The notes under the pieces are model-generated. The model did no database searches. It worked only from the letters and a program-made list of their open reading frames with translations, and was not told where the DNA came from. A program made the translations under genes and the position numbers. DNA of 64,000 bases, taken from Bordetella genomosp. 11 (lineage in GTDB: Bacteria; Pseudomonadota; Gammaproteobacteria; Burkholderiales; Burkholderiaceae_B). Location: NCBI RefSeq assembly GCF_002261215.1, contig NZ_NEVS01000004.1, positions 558,001-622,000 on the forward strand. The letters run 5' to 3'. This document shows, one piece after another, positions 12,671-21,244 of the stretch (positions within the stretch are counted from its first letter, which is position 1; each line of letters starts with the position of its first letter).

Positions 12671-14539
12671 ATGACCGAACCCTCCACTCCGGACCTTATC
12701 CTGGTCAACGGAAAGTTCACCACGCTGGATCGCGCCAACCCACAGGCTGATGCGGTCGCGGTGCGGGATGGCCGTTTTGTCGGCGTCGGGCTGCGCGACG
12801 ACATCATGAAACTGGCCGGCCCGCGCACGCAGGTGATAGACGTGAATGGCCGCCGTGTTATTCCCGGCCTGATCGACAGCCACATGCACATCATCCGTGG
12901 CGGGCTGAACTACAACATGGAGCTGCGCTGGGATGGGGTGCGTTCGCTATCGGACGCCATGCGCATGCTCAAGGACCAGGTAGCGCGCACGCCCGCGCCG
13001 CAATGGGTGCGGGTGGTAGGGGGTTTTACCGAACACCAGTTTGCGGAAAAGCGTCTGCCGACGATAGACGAATTGAATGCCGCGGCGCCCGATACGCCCG
13101 TATTCATCCTGCATCTGTACGACCGCGCGATATTGAACGCCGCCGCGCTGCGCGCGGTGGGATATACCAAGGACACGCCGAATCCCCCCGGCGGCGAGAT
13201 CATGCGGGATGCCCATGGCAACCCCACCGGGTTGCTGCTGGCCAAGCCCAACGCGACGATCCTGTACGCGACCCTGGCCAAGGGGCCGAAGCTGCCGCCG
13301 GAATACCAGTTGAATTCCACGCGCCATTTCATGCGGGAAGTGAACCGGCTGGGCGTGACGGGCGTGATCGACGCCGGCGGGGGCTTCCAGAACTACCCCG
13401 AGGACTACGCCATCATCGAACAGCTGCACGCGGCGGGGCAACTGACCGTGCGACTCGCCTACAACCTGTTCACGCAAAAGCCCAAGGAAGAACTGAACGA
13501 CTTCAAGACGTGGACGGCCGCCGTCAAGCCGGGGCAGGGAGACGACCTGTACCGCCATAACGGCGCGGGCGAAATGCTGGTGTATTCCGCGGCGGACTTC
13601 GAGGATTTCCGCGTCGAACGTCCTGACATGCCCCCCTCCATGGAAGGAGACCTGGAACCGGTGATTCGCCTGCTGGCGGAAAAGCGCTGGCCGTGGCGCC
13701 TGCACGCCACGTACGACCAGACCATCTCCCGTGCACTGGATGTCTATGAGAAGGTGGCGCGCGACGTTCCCTTCGACGGCCTGAACTGGTTCTTCGATCA
13801 TGCCGAAACGATCTCGGACCGCAATATCGATCGCATCGCCGCGCTGGGCGGCGGTATCGCCGTGCAGCACCGTATGGCCTACCAGGGTGAATACTTCGTC
13901 GAACGCTACGGCGCCAGGGCAGCGGAGGCTACGCCGCCGGTGAAGCGGATGCTGGAGAAGGGCGTCAAGGTGGGCGCCGGGACCGACGCCACGCGCGTGG
14001 CATCGTATAACCCCTGGGTCTCCCTGTATTGGCTAACGACCGGCAAGACCGTGGGTGGCACGTCCATGTATCCGCAGGCCAATGTGCTGGATCGTGAAAC
14101 CGCGCTGCGCCTTTGGACCGAAGCCAATACCTGGTTCTCGTCGGAAGTTGGCAAGAAGGGCCAGATCAAGGTCGGCCAGCTGGCCGACCTGGCGGTACTT
14201 TCCGCCGATTACTTCGCCGTACCCGGCGACGAAATCCAGGACATCACGTCCGTCATGACAGTGCTGGGGGGCAAGGTCGTCTACGGCGACGGCGAGTTCG
14301 GCGGACATGCCCCGGAGATCCCGCCGGCGATGCCCGACTGGTCGCCCGTGCGTCACCATGGGGGCTACCAGGCGCGCGCGCAGGCATCCGGCCGCGCGGC
14401 GTTGAAGACCCTGTGCGGCTGCGCGCAGTCTTGCGGCGTGCACGGTCATGCGCACGCGCGGGCGTGGACCTCCAGCACGCCCGTTTCCGATGAAAAAACA
14501 TTCTGGGGCGCGCTGGGCTGCTCTTGCTGGGCTTTTTGA
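12671..14539 (+). CDS. Amidohydrolase family protein (YtcJ-like) with Cys/His-rich C-terminal tail
   Basis: A 622-residue metal-dependent hydrolase of the amidohydrolase 3 group. It has the N-terminal beta-sandwich start (LILVNGKFTTLD), the GLIDSHMH metal site (H71, H73), a later FFDHAE histidine segment, and the GAGTDATR aspartate near the end of the barrel. The substrate is unknown; relatives act on amides or cyclic amides. The last ~45 residues are unusual: CGCAQSCGVHGHAHA followed by FWGALGCSCWAF, rich in Cys and His. Translation of the tail continues until 16 bases before the DoxX gene. ATG 12671 follows a GGAG-type ribosome-binding site. It is the first gene of a four-gene operon. Confidence 0.88.
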   Translation: MTEPSTPDLILVNGKFTTLDRANPQADAVAVRDGRFVGVGLRDDIMKLAGPRTQVIDVNGRRVIPGLIDSHMHIIRGGLNYNMELRWDGVRSLSDAMRMLKDQVARTPAPQWVRVVGGFTEHQFAEKRLPTIDELNAAAPDTPVFILHLYDRAILNAAALRAVGYTKDTPNPPGGEIMRDAHGNPTGLLLAKPNATILYATLAKGPKLPPEYQLNSTRHFMREVNRLGVTGVIDAGGGFQNYPEDYAIIEQLHAAGQLTVRLAYNLFTQKPKEELNDFKTWTAAVKPGQGDDLYRHNGAGEMLVYSAADFEDFRVERPDMPPSMEGDLEPVIRLLAEKRWPWRLHATYDQTISRALDVYEKVARDVPFDGLNWFFDHAETISDRNIDRIAALGGGIAVQHRMAYQGEYFVERYGARAAEATPPVKRMLEKGVKVGAGTDATRVASYNPWVSLYWLTTGKTVGGTSMYPQANVLDRETALRLWTEANTWFSSEVGKKGQIKVGQLADLAVLSADYFAVPGDEIQDITSVMTVLGGKVVYGDGEFGGHAPEIPPAMPDWSPVRHHGGYQARAQASGRAALKTLCGCAQSCGVHGHAHARAWTSSTPVSDEKTFWGALGCSCWAF

Positions 14540-14555
14540 ACGAGCGGAACGCGCC

Positions 14556-15035
14556 ATGAATCCATTGTCCGATTCTTCCTCGCCGCGGTCCGGCGCTCAT
14601 CCGGGCTTGCCGCGCGGCCTCCACTGGGTCGCGTTGCTGCTGCTCTGCGCCGCCTATCTGCAGGGCGGCCTGGTCAAGCTTTATGATTTCCCCGGCGCGG
14701 TGACGGAAATCCAGCGGCTGGGCCTGGCACCGGCACAGCCCATGGCCGTTGCCGTCATCGTATTGGAGCTGGGCGCATCGGCAATGATCCTGCTGGGACG
14801 GTGGCGCTGGCTGGGCGCATTGCTGCTGGCTGCGTTCACGCTGGCCGCCACCTTTCTCGCGCTCCGCTTCTGGAGCGCGCCGCCCGATGCCCGCTTCGCG
14901 ATGGCGAATGCGTTCTTCGAGCACCTGGGACTGGTGGGCGGCTTCCTGCTGGTCGCGTGGGAGGACTTGTCCAGGCGGCATGCTCCTTCGTCGACCCATG
15001 CTTTCCCCCGCACCATCACAGGAGTGCAGTCATGA
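14556..15035 (+). CDS. DoxX family membrane protein
   Basis: A 159-residue protein with about four membrane segments (LHWVALLLLCAAYLQGG, AVAVIVLELGASAMILLG, WLGALLLAAFTLAATFLAL, LGLVGGFLLVAWE). DoxX-like proteins are small quinone- or oxidoreductase-associated membrane subunits; the role is often undefined. An in-frame ATG at 14490 would overlap the amidohydrolase; ATG 14556 leaves 16 bases. The stop overlaps the next start as ATGA, indicating translational coupling. Confidence 0.85.
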   Translation: MNPLSDSSSPRSGAHPGLPRGLHWVALLLLCAAYLQGGLVKLYDFPGAVTEIQRLGLAPAQPMAVAVIVLELGASAMILLGRWRWLGALLLAAFTLAATFLALRFWSAPPDARFAMANAFFEHLGLVGGFLLVAWEDLSRRHAPSSTHAFPRTITGVQS

Positions 15036-15322
15036 AGGTGTATTTGATCTCGCTGGGCGCGGGTATATTGGTGGGCGTTATTTATTCGCTGCTCGGCGTG
15101 CGATCGCCGGCTCCGCCGGCAATCGCCCTGGTGGGCCTGCTGGGCATGTTGATCGGAGAGCAGGTCCTGCCGCCAGTAAAGCGGATGATGGCCGGGGAGC
15201 CGGTCACGACGGCCTGGTTCCGGCAGGAATGCGTGCCCAAGATTACGGGCAATGCACCCAAAGCCGCGGCGTCCTCGGACGCCGGCGCCGCCGACTGCGA
15301 TCCACCGTCCAGGAGCCAATGA
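15032..15322 (+). CDS. XapX domain protein
   Basis: A 96-residue protein with two N-terminal membrane helices carrying the XapX (DUF1427) signature: GAGILVGVIYSLLGVRSPAPP and ALVGLLGMLIGE. Function unknown. The last ~30 residues are hydrophilic. It overlaps DoxX upstream by 4 bases and the DUF1275 gene downstream by 4 bases, so all three are translated as a unit. The ribosome-binding site GGAG lies 10 bases before the ATG. Confidence 0.9.
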   Translation: MKVYLISLGAGILVGVIYSLLGVRSPAPPAIALVGLLGMLIGEQVLPPVKRMMAGEPVTTAWFRQECVPKITGNAPKAAASSDAGAADCDPPSRSQ

Positions 15323-16038
15323 TGGCATCGACGTCCCAGGCGCCTCGAACCTCGCAATCGGCGGCGGCCGACATTCCGGGCTGGCTGCTATCGTTCGCCG
15401 CCGGCTACGTGGATGTCGTGGGCTTCGCGGCGCTGTTCGGCCTGTTCACGGCGCATGTGACGGGCAACTTCATCATGATCGGCGTGCAGCTTATCGGCGC
15501 GTCGGAGGGCCTGCTCACCAAGCTGTTGGCATTGCCGACCTTTGTCCTCGCGGTGGGCTGCACCCGTCTGCTCGAAACCGCGCTGCGCCGCCGGGAACTA
15601 CCCGTCATTGCGGTGCTGTTTTTCCTCGAGGGTGCGCTGCTGGCGGCTTTCATGGTGGCAGGGCTGGTGGCCAGTCCCATGAGCGATCCCAGTGCGCCCC
15701 TGGTCGTCCTATGCGGCTTGCTGGGTGTGGCCGCAATGGGTGTGCAAAACGCGATGTCGCGCACCATTCTGTCCGATGCCGGTCCCACCACCATCATGAC
15801 CGGTAATACGACACAGATCGTGATCGATGCGGTGGACCTGCCTCGCGCCACGCCCGAGGCCCGCGCCGCGATCCGGCGCAGGATGGGAAAGATGTTGCCG
15901 GCGGTGATCGGTTTCGCCCTGGGCGCCATCATCGGGGCGTTCGCGTTCAAGCTGGGCTCATTCTGGAGCGTACTGCTGCCCACCGTCCTCCTGCTCGGTC
16001 TGGCCGTACGGCTTCGCCGGGAAACGCAGCCGTCCTGA
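15319..16038 (+). CDS. DUF1275 (YoaK-like) membrane protein
   Basis: A 239-residue integral membrane protein with about six helices. Family hallmarks are AAGYVDVVGFAALFGLFTAHVTGNFI near the N-terminus and AMGVQNAMSRTILSDAGPTTIMTGNTTQIVID in the middle. DUF1275 proteins are transporter-like with no settled substrate. The start could be ATG 15319 or 15322; GGAGCC precedes both. It is the last gene of the AraC-linked operon and is followed by a hairpin whose T run is on the opposite strand. Confidence 0.9.
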   Translation: MMASTSQAPRTSQSAAADIPGWLLSFAAGYVDVVGFAALFGLFTAHVTGNFIMIGVQLIGASEGLLTKLLALPTFVLAVGCTRLLETALRRRELPVIAVLFFLEGALLAAFMVAGLVASPMSDPSAPLVVLCGLLGVAAMGVQNAMSRTILSDAGPTTIMTGNTTQIVIDAVDLPRATPEARAAIRRRMGKMLPAVIGFALGAIIGAFAFKLGSFWSVLLPTVLLLGLAVRLRRETQPS

Positions 16039-16044
16039 ACCGGG

Positions 16045-16075
16045 AAAAAAAAACGCCACGGCCGGGGCCGTGGCG
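16045..16075 (-). terminator. Terminator hairpin acting on minus-strand transcripts
   Basis: CGCCACGGCC (16054-16063) pairs with GGCCGTGGCG (16066-16075). On the plus strand an A run precedes the hairpin, so on the minus strand it becomes a T run and forms a terminator. The nearest minus gene stops at 16433, which implies a 3' untranslated tail of about 360 nt. Confidence 0.85.
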
Positions 16076-16432
16076 ATAAGTGCGCTACGTTCGCTTATAC
16101 GGTGCTGCGAAACCGATAAAAAGCGGACGCGCAACAGTACCAAAGCGTCCTTGCCGGCAAGGGTTGCGGCCCCGGTGGCCGTGAAACAAAATGTGTCTTT
16201 CGGCTTTGCGTGAACCGAAATACAAAACTGCGTTTTTGGCCGCGGTTTCCACTGCCAGGCTGATCGGTCTCGATGACTTGAAATACCAGTCGATACAAAT
16301 ATTGCGTTGGTTCGACCCTGGGGCGGCGCAAGGCCGCAGCGTTGCGCGCGACCCCATGCGCAACGCCGTTCATGTCCGCTGGAGACGCGTACCGCCCGCT
16401 TCGGCAAGGCCGGGAAGCCGGCTCGGGTGGCG
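16076..16432. other. Intergenic region without a convincing gene
   Basis: No frame on either strand gives a recognisable protein. It would be the 3' untranslated region of the minus-strand aldolase operon up to the terminator at 16045-16075. A small RNA derived from this 3' end is possible but not shown by the sequence. Confidence 0.5.
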
Positions 16433-17485
16433 TCAGGGCAGGGCGCGTCGCACGATATCGACCAGCGTGGCAGCCTCCGCCTCGTCCATATCGAAGCGCG
16501 TGACCAACCGGATCACGCCGCCCCGGCGGCGGCCGAAGCGTGCGCCGGCGGCCGCGATCGCCTGGATGGCGGGGTCGGGCAGGCGCAGGAACAACATGTT
16601 GCCGTCGACCGGGGCGGCCAGTTCCACGCCTGGCAATGCGGCCAATTCCTGTCCGATGCGCGCTGCGATGGCGTTCGAATGCCGGGCCAGGCGCAGATAC
16701 AGGTCGTCTTGCACGTAAGCCAGCAATTGGGCCGAGGCGAAGCGCATTTTCGACCAGGTCTGGCCGGCGCGGCGCAAGCGATAGGACAGGGGCTCCACCA
16801 GGTCCGCATCGAATACGACGATGGCGTCGGCATTCATGCCGCCATTCTTGGTGACACCGAAGGAAAGGATATCGACGCCGGCGCGCCACGTCATTTCGGC
16901 CGGGCTGCATCCCAGCGTGGCGAGTGCGTTGGCGAAGCGCGCGCCATCCATGTGGAATCGGATTCCGGCTTCGCGGGCCAGCGCGCCGATCGCGGCGATC
17001 TCTTCGCGGCGATACACCGTTCCGTATTCGCTGGCCTGGGTGATCGTGACCGCGTCGGGCTGGGACCGGTTGCGTATACCGCGCTCGGCGGCCGCCAGGG
17101 CATCCCGCAGGGTTGCCGCCGGCAGTTTGTAATTTTCGCCGGGCAGCGCCACCAGCTTCGCGCCGCCGCTATAGAACTCCGTGGCGCCGCCTTCCGATGT
17201 ATGAACGTGCGCTTCCTGATGACAGTAGATCGCTCCCCACGGGCGTGCGCAGCAGGCCAGGGATAAGGCGTTGGCCGCCGTGCCGGTGGCGACCGGAAAC
17301 ACCGTGACCGGCGCTTCGAACAGCGCCGAAAAGGCATCGTTGACGGCCGCGCTGTAGTCGTCGTCGCCGTAGGAGGCGGCGGGATCGCGATTGGCGGCCT
17401 CGACGGCGCGCAAAATTTCCGGGCTTGCCGTACCGACGTTGTCGCTACGGAAATTCAGCGTGACCTTGGGTGGGGAATCGTTCAC
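16433..17485 (-). CDS. ltaE: Low-specificity threonine aldolase-type PLP enzyme
   Basis: A 350-residue fold-type I PLP enzyme of the beta-eliminating lyase group, cleaving L-threonine or related beta-hydroxy amino acids to glycine and an aldehyde. Visible signatures are FRSDNVGTASPEI at the N-terminus, the glycine-rich FPVATGTAANAL segment, HMDGARFANAL with the cofactor Asp, and the Schiff-base lysine K213 in SFGVTKNGG. It lies 27 bases after the ABC permease and is probably the last gene of that operon. The native substrate may differ from threonine given that context. Confidence 0.85.
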   Translation of the reverse strand: MNDSPPKVTLNFRSDNVGTASPEILRAVEAANRDPAASYGDDDYSAAVNDAFSALFEAPVTVFPVATGTAANALSLACCARPWGAIYCHQEAHVHTSEGGATEFYSGGAKLVALPGENYKLPAATLRDALAAAERGIRNRSQPDAVTITQASEYGTVYRREEIAAIGALAREAGIRFHMDGARFANALATLGCSPAEMTWRAGVDILSFGVTKNGGMNADAIVVFDADLVEPLSYRLRRAGQTWSKMRFASAQLLAYVQDDLYLRLARHSNAIAARIGQELAALPGVELAAPVDGNMLFLRLPDPAIQAIAAAGARFGRRRGGVIRLVTRFDMDEAEAATLVDIVRRALP

Positions 17486-17512
17486 CTTGGACTCCAGGCA
17501 GCATCGTCGACG

Positions 17513-19150
17513 CTACATCAATGGGCTATCGCGCCGTCGCATACGCAGTTGGAGCAGCAGCAGCGGGACCGCGGTAAAAAATATCAATATCGCGGCCGCC
17601 GCGGCCGCCAATCCGGCGCCGGTGCCCTCCAGCAACTGGTACATGCGCACCGTGACGGTGGACCAGCGGCTGGTGTAGAGCACGATGGTCGAGCTCAGTT
17701 CGGAAGCTACCGTGATCCACACCAGTACCATGCCGCCGACCAGGCCGCCGGCCATCAACGGCACGACCAGGCCGACGAAGGTCTTGAATGGGGAGACGCC
17801 GAGATTGATGGAGGCTTCTTCGAGACTGGGTTCGATCTGGTGCACGATGGCGGCCGCCGAGCGTACGCTGAACGGCAGCTTGCGCACGACGTAGGCAATC
17901 ACCAGGATAAGCCAGCCGCCAGTCAGTACCAGGGGGTGGTTGTTGAAGGCCAGGATCAGCCCCACGCCCATTACGGTACCGGACACCGCGAACGGCACCA
18001 TGCCTATCATATCCAGCGTGGCGGAAAGCCGGCCGCGATGGCGCGTGACGATGTAGCCGATGGGCGCGCCGATGATCGTTGCCACCAGGGCCGCCACGGT
18101 TGCCAAAATCAAGGTGTTGTATAGCGGCTCGTACGAGCCGGCCAGCAAACCCGCGTAGTTGCCCAGCCCCAGCTCCCACGTCAGCACCGGCCCCCTGAAG
18201 CGCAGGAAAGAAATGCCCAGTACGGCGATGAAAGGCATCAGCGACAGCAGCACGACACCCCAGCTATAGCATATGGCCACCGCGCGCCAGCCGCGCGACA
18301 GCGGCAGTGCCGGCGGTGCGCTGCGCGCGTTCGTCGTGAAGCGACGCTTGCCCAGGTAATGCCGCTGCGCCAGCAGTCCGAGTGCCGTGCACAGGATCAG
18401 CAGCACGCTAAGGGCCCCGGCGGCGGCCGGGTTGTTGTCCGCCTCGCCCGCGAACAGCTTGAAGATGTCGACCGCCAGGAAAGGCCGGTCCTCGGCCAGC
18501 ACGGACGGTACGCCGAAATTCTCCAGGGTTTCGATGAAAACGAGCAGGGCGCCCGCCAGTACCGCCGGCATTACCACCGGCAGCAGTACGGTGCGAAAGA
18601 CGTGCCAGCGCGAACCGCCCAGGTTGCGGGCGGCTTCCTCGACGGAAATATCGATGGCCTTGAAGCCGGCCATGGCCGGCATCAGCACATAGGGGTAGAG
18701 GGTCAGCGAGAACACCGCGATGATGCCGGGCAAGCCGTAGATGGGCCCGATCGGCACGCCGATTTCGCGCAGCGCGGTCGTGATGACACCGGCATGGCCA
18801 AACAGCAGCACCAGCGCATAGGCGGCCACGAAAGAAGGCAGCACCAGCGGCAGCGAGGCCAGCGTGAAGAGCAGGGTCTTGGCGGGCAGGTCCACGCGGG
18901 CCATGCAGAAGGCCAGCGGTACGCCTATCGCGGTGGCCCCCACCGTGGCACAAGCCGCCGCGATCAGGCTGTTGCTTACACTCTTGATGTAATAGCCGCT
19001 ATTGAAGATCCCCGCATAGTTGGCCAGTGTAAAAGGCCCGGTGCCGTCCACCCGCAGGCTGGCGTTCAGCACCAGCGCCAGGGGATAGAGAAGGAATAGC
19101 GCGAGCAGGACCAGCGCGCCGATGGACACCGCATAGCGAAAGCCCTTCAT
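17513..19150 (-). CDS. ABC transporter permease, two fused membrane domains (FbpB/PhnU-V type)
   Basis: A 545-residue permease with about twelve membrane helices in two homologous halves, each with an EAA-type loop (VEEAARNLGGSRWHVFRTVLLP in the first half, LEEASINLGVSPFKTFVGLVVP in the second). Such double permeases serve ferric-iron (FbpB/SfuB) and putative 2-aminoethylphosphonate importers. It overlaps the ATPase gene by 4 bases upstream. The substrate cannot be read directly. Confidence 0.92.
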   Translation of the reverse strand: MKGFRYAVSIGALVLLALFLLYPLALVLNASLRVDGTGPFTLANYAGIFNSGYYIKSVSNSLIAAACATVGATAIGVPLAFCMARVDLPAKTLLFTLASLPLVLPSFVAAYALVLLFGHAGVITTALREIGVPIGPIYGLPGIIAVFSLTLYPYVLMPAMAGFKAIDISVEEAARNLGGSRWHVFRTVLLPVVMPAVLAGALLVFIETLENFGVPSVLAEDRPFLAVDIFKLFAGEADNNPAAAGALSVLLILCTALGLLAQRHYLGKRRFTTNARSAPPALPLSRGWRAVAICYSWGVVLLSLMPFIAVLGISFLRFRGPVLTWELGLGNYAGLLAGSYEPLYNTLILATVAALVATIIGAPIGYIVTRHRGRLSATLDMIGMVPFAVSGTVMGVGLILAFNNHPLVLTGGWLILVIAYVVRKLPFSVRSAAAIVHQIEPSLEEASINLGVSPFKTFVGLVVPLMAGGLVGGMVLVWITVASELSSTIVLYTSRWSTVTVRMYQLLEGTGAGLAAAAAAILIFFTAVPLLLLQLRMRRRDSPLM

Positions 19151-20208
19151 GAGACGGGAAACGCAATGATGTGGGCGGGGTCGTAGGCCAGGGTCAGCGG
19201 CGTGCCCTCGGCCATCCCGCCCAACGAGGCGCCCAGCGCGGAGATCCGGATCGGCGTGCCATCGGGCAGCGCGGCGTGCAGCCGCTGGATCTGGCCCAGG
19301 AATTCGCGCAGCACCAGCCTGGCACGCAGCAGCGGCCCCGGCGCCTGGTCCACCAGCCGCAACGCCTCGGGCCGTATCGATAGCAGCACTTTGCCGCCCG
19401 GTTCCGCCACTTTGCCCTGCACCGATATCGTCGTGCCGCCCGCCGCGACTTCGCTGGTCTGGCCGTCGAAGCGGCCGGCGACGCCGGGCAGCATATTCGT
19501 GCCTCCCAGGAACTCCGCAACGAAGGCCGTTTGCGGTTGCTGGTAGATGGCTTCAGGCGAACCCACCTGTTCGACCCTGCCGTCGCGCAGTACGGCGATG
19601 CGGTCCGAAATGGCCAGCGCCTCTTCCTGATCGTGGGTGACATAGACCGCGGTCAGGCCCAGCGATTTCTGCAACTGGCGAATCTCGACGCGCATCTCCA
19701 CGCGTAGCTGGGCGTCCAGGTTGGATAGCGGCTCGTCGAACAACAGCACCGCGGGTTCGATCACCAGCGCGCGCGCGATGGCCACACGCTGCAATTGCCC
19801 GCCGGACAGCTGATGGGGCCAGCGCGGGCCATAGTTCGCCAGGCGTACCCGTTCAAGCGCCTTGCGCACGCGGGCCTCGATGGCGGCCGCCGGCACCTTG
19901 CGCGCGCGCAGCCCGTATGCCACGTTGTCGGCCACGGTCAGGTTGGGAAAGATGGCGTAATTCTGGAACACCATCGCGATGTTGCGCCGGTGCGCAGGCA
20001 GGCGGTCGATACGCGTTTCACCCAGCAGGATGCTGCCGGACGCGATATCGGTGAAGCCCGCGATGCTGCGCAGCAGCGTGGTCTTGCCGCAGCCGGAAGG
20101 GCCGAGCAACGTGAATAGCTCTCCGTCGCCGATGGTCAGCGAGATGCCATCCACCGCCCGCGCCGCGCCGTAGCTGCAGACCAGCTCGTCAATCCGTATG
20201 GTCGTCAT
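19147..20208 (-). CDS. ABC transporter ATP-binding protein
   Basis: A 353-residue importer ATPase with Walker A GPSGCGKTT (about residues 36-44), Q-loop VFQNYAIFP, signature LSGGQLQRVAIARAL, Walker B LLFDEPLSNLDA and H-loop VYVTHDQEEA. The ~100-residue C-terminal TOBE-type domain is typical of the CysA/PotA/FbpC branch. Overlap with the permease gene (ATGA) and 21-base spacing from the binding-protein gene show an operon. Confidence 0.95.
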   Translation of the reverse strand: MTTIRIDELVCSYGAARAVDGISLTIGDGELFTLLGPSGCGKTTLLRSIAGFTDIASGSILLGETRIDRLPAHRRNIAMVFQNYAIFPNLTVADNVAYGLRARKVPAAAIEARVRKALERVRLANYGPRWPHQLSGGQLQRVAIARALVIEPAVLLFDEPLSNLDAQLRVEMRVEIRQLQKSLGLTAVYVTHDQEEALAISDRIAVLRDGRVEQVGSPEAIYQQPQTAFVAEFLGGTNMLPGVAGRFDGQTSEVAAGGTTISVQGKVAEPGGKVLLSIRPEALRLVDQAPGPLLRARLVLREFLGQIQRLHAALPDGTPIRISALGASLGGMAEGTPLTLAYDPAHIIAFPVS

Positions 20209-20229
20209 GGAAGCAGCGGGACGGGGCGC

Positions 20230-21231
20230 TCAGCGCGTTTCCTGGATGGTCGTCTTCAGGCGGCGCAGGGTCTCGGCGCGGGTGGATTCCCACTTGGCAT
20301 CGTCGTAGGGCAGCACCTTGATAGCGCTGAAGGGCGGCATATTGCCTGCCACGCTCAAGTCGATGTCCTGTCTGGCGGGGCGGCGGAAGGTGGCCTTCAG
20401 CAGCATTTCCTGGGTGGGCTTGCTGGCCAGGTAGTCGATCAGCTTCCGGGCGTTGTCCGGGTCCGGGCCGCCTTTGATGATGGCCGCGCCTTCGGCCAGG
20501 GCGACCGTGCCGTCGGCGGGATAGCCAACCGCGACCGGCGCGCCGTTGTGCGCCCAGAGGAAACCCGCGTATTCCAGGGAAATTCCCAGCGGATACTCGC
20601 CGCTGCCATTGCCGTCGAACACCAGGGTCGAGCGGTTCAGGACCTTGGCATTGGCGACCAGCTTGCCGAATTTCTGCCAGGCCGCATCGTTGTCGCCCCA
20701 GGCCTGGAGCAGGGCCGTGGCCGCCGCATAGGAAAACCCGGAATTGGCGGGATCGGTATAGGCGATGCGGCCTTTCCATTTGGCGTCGAGCAGATCTTCC
20801 CAGCGCTTGGGCGCGTCCTTATCGGGAATGGCCTTGCTGTTCCGGTTGATGGTGACGACCTGGATATTGGTACCGACCCACAGATTGTCGGGATCGCGAT
20901 AAGGCGCGGGAACGACGTCGCGTCCCTGCACGGCGTAAGGCTGGAAATACTTGCTGTTTTGCTTGAGCAGGGCGGCGCTGACGCCCCACACCACATCGGC
21001 CTGCGGATTGCCCTGCTCGGAGGCGATACGGCGAAACAGCACGCCGGATCCGGTGGAAATCACGTTCACCGTCAGCCCGGTGGACTGCTTGAAACCGTCG
21101 GCCACCAATTTGTTGACGGTGTCGTCATTGGCCGAGTACAGCACCACATGGTCGGACGCGGCCATCGCGGGCACGGCTGCGCCGACGGCGGTCAGGGCCA
21201 GTATCGCAATACAGGCGGACAGGCGTTTCAT
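20230..21231 (-). CDS. Extracellular solute-binding protein of the ABC importer
   Basis: A 333-residue periplasmic binding protein. A signal peptide ends after AVPAMA (residue 24). The mature start SDHVVLYSANDD and the segments NVISTGSGVLFRRIASEQGNPQADVVWG and GRIAYTDPANSGFSY resemble the FbpA/PhnS cluster that binds iron or 2-aminoethylphosphonate-like ligands. The frame is open to 21327, but ATG 21231 follows GGGGAA and gives a clean signal peptide. It starts 13 bases after the aminotransferase stop. Confidence 0.9.
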   Translation of the reverse strand: MKRLSACIAILALTAVGAAVPAMAASDHVVLYSANDDTVNKLVADGFKQSTGLTVNVISTGSGVLFRRIASEQGNPQADVVWGVSAALLKQNSKYFQPYAVQGRDVVPAPYRDPDNLWVGTNIQVVTINRNSKAIPDKDAPKRWEDLLDAKWKGRIAYTDPANSGFSYAAATALLQAWGDNDAAWQKFGKLVANAKVLNRSTLVFDGNGSGEYPLGISLEYAGFLWAHNGAPVAVGYPADGTVALAEGAAIIKGGPDPDNARKLIDYLASKPTQEMLLKATFRRPARQDIDLSVAGNMPPFSAIKVLPYDDAKWESTRAETLRRLKTTIQETR

Positions 21232-21244
21232 GTTTTCCCCTTGT

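Noticed and set aside
16085..16400. Possible small protein in the aldolase 3' region
   Set aside because: Three minus frames exist but none has a start signal or recognisable sequence.
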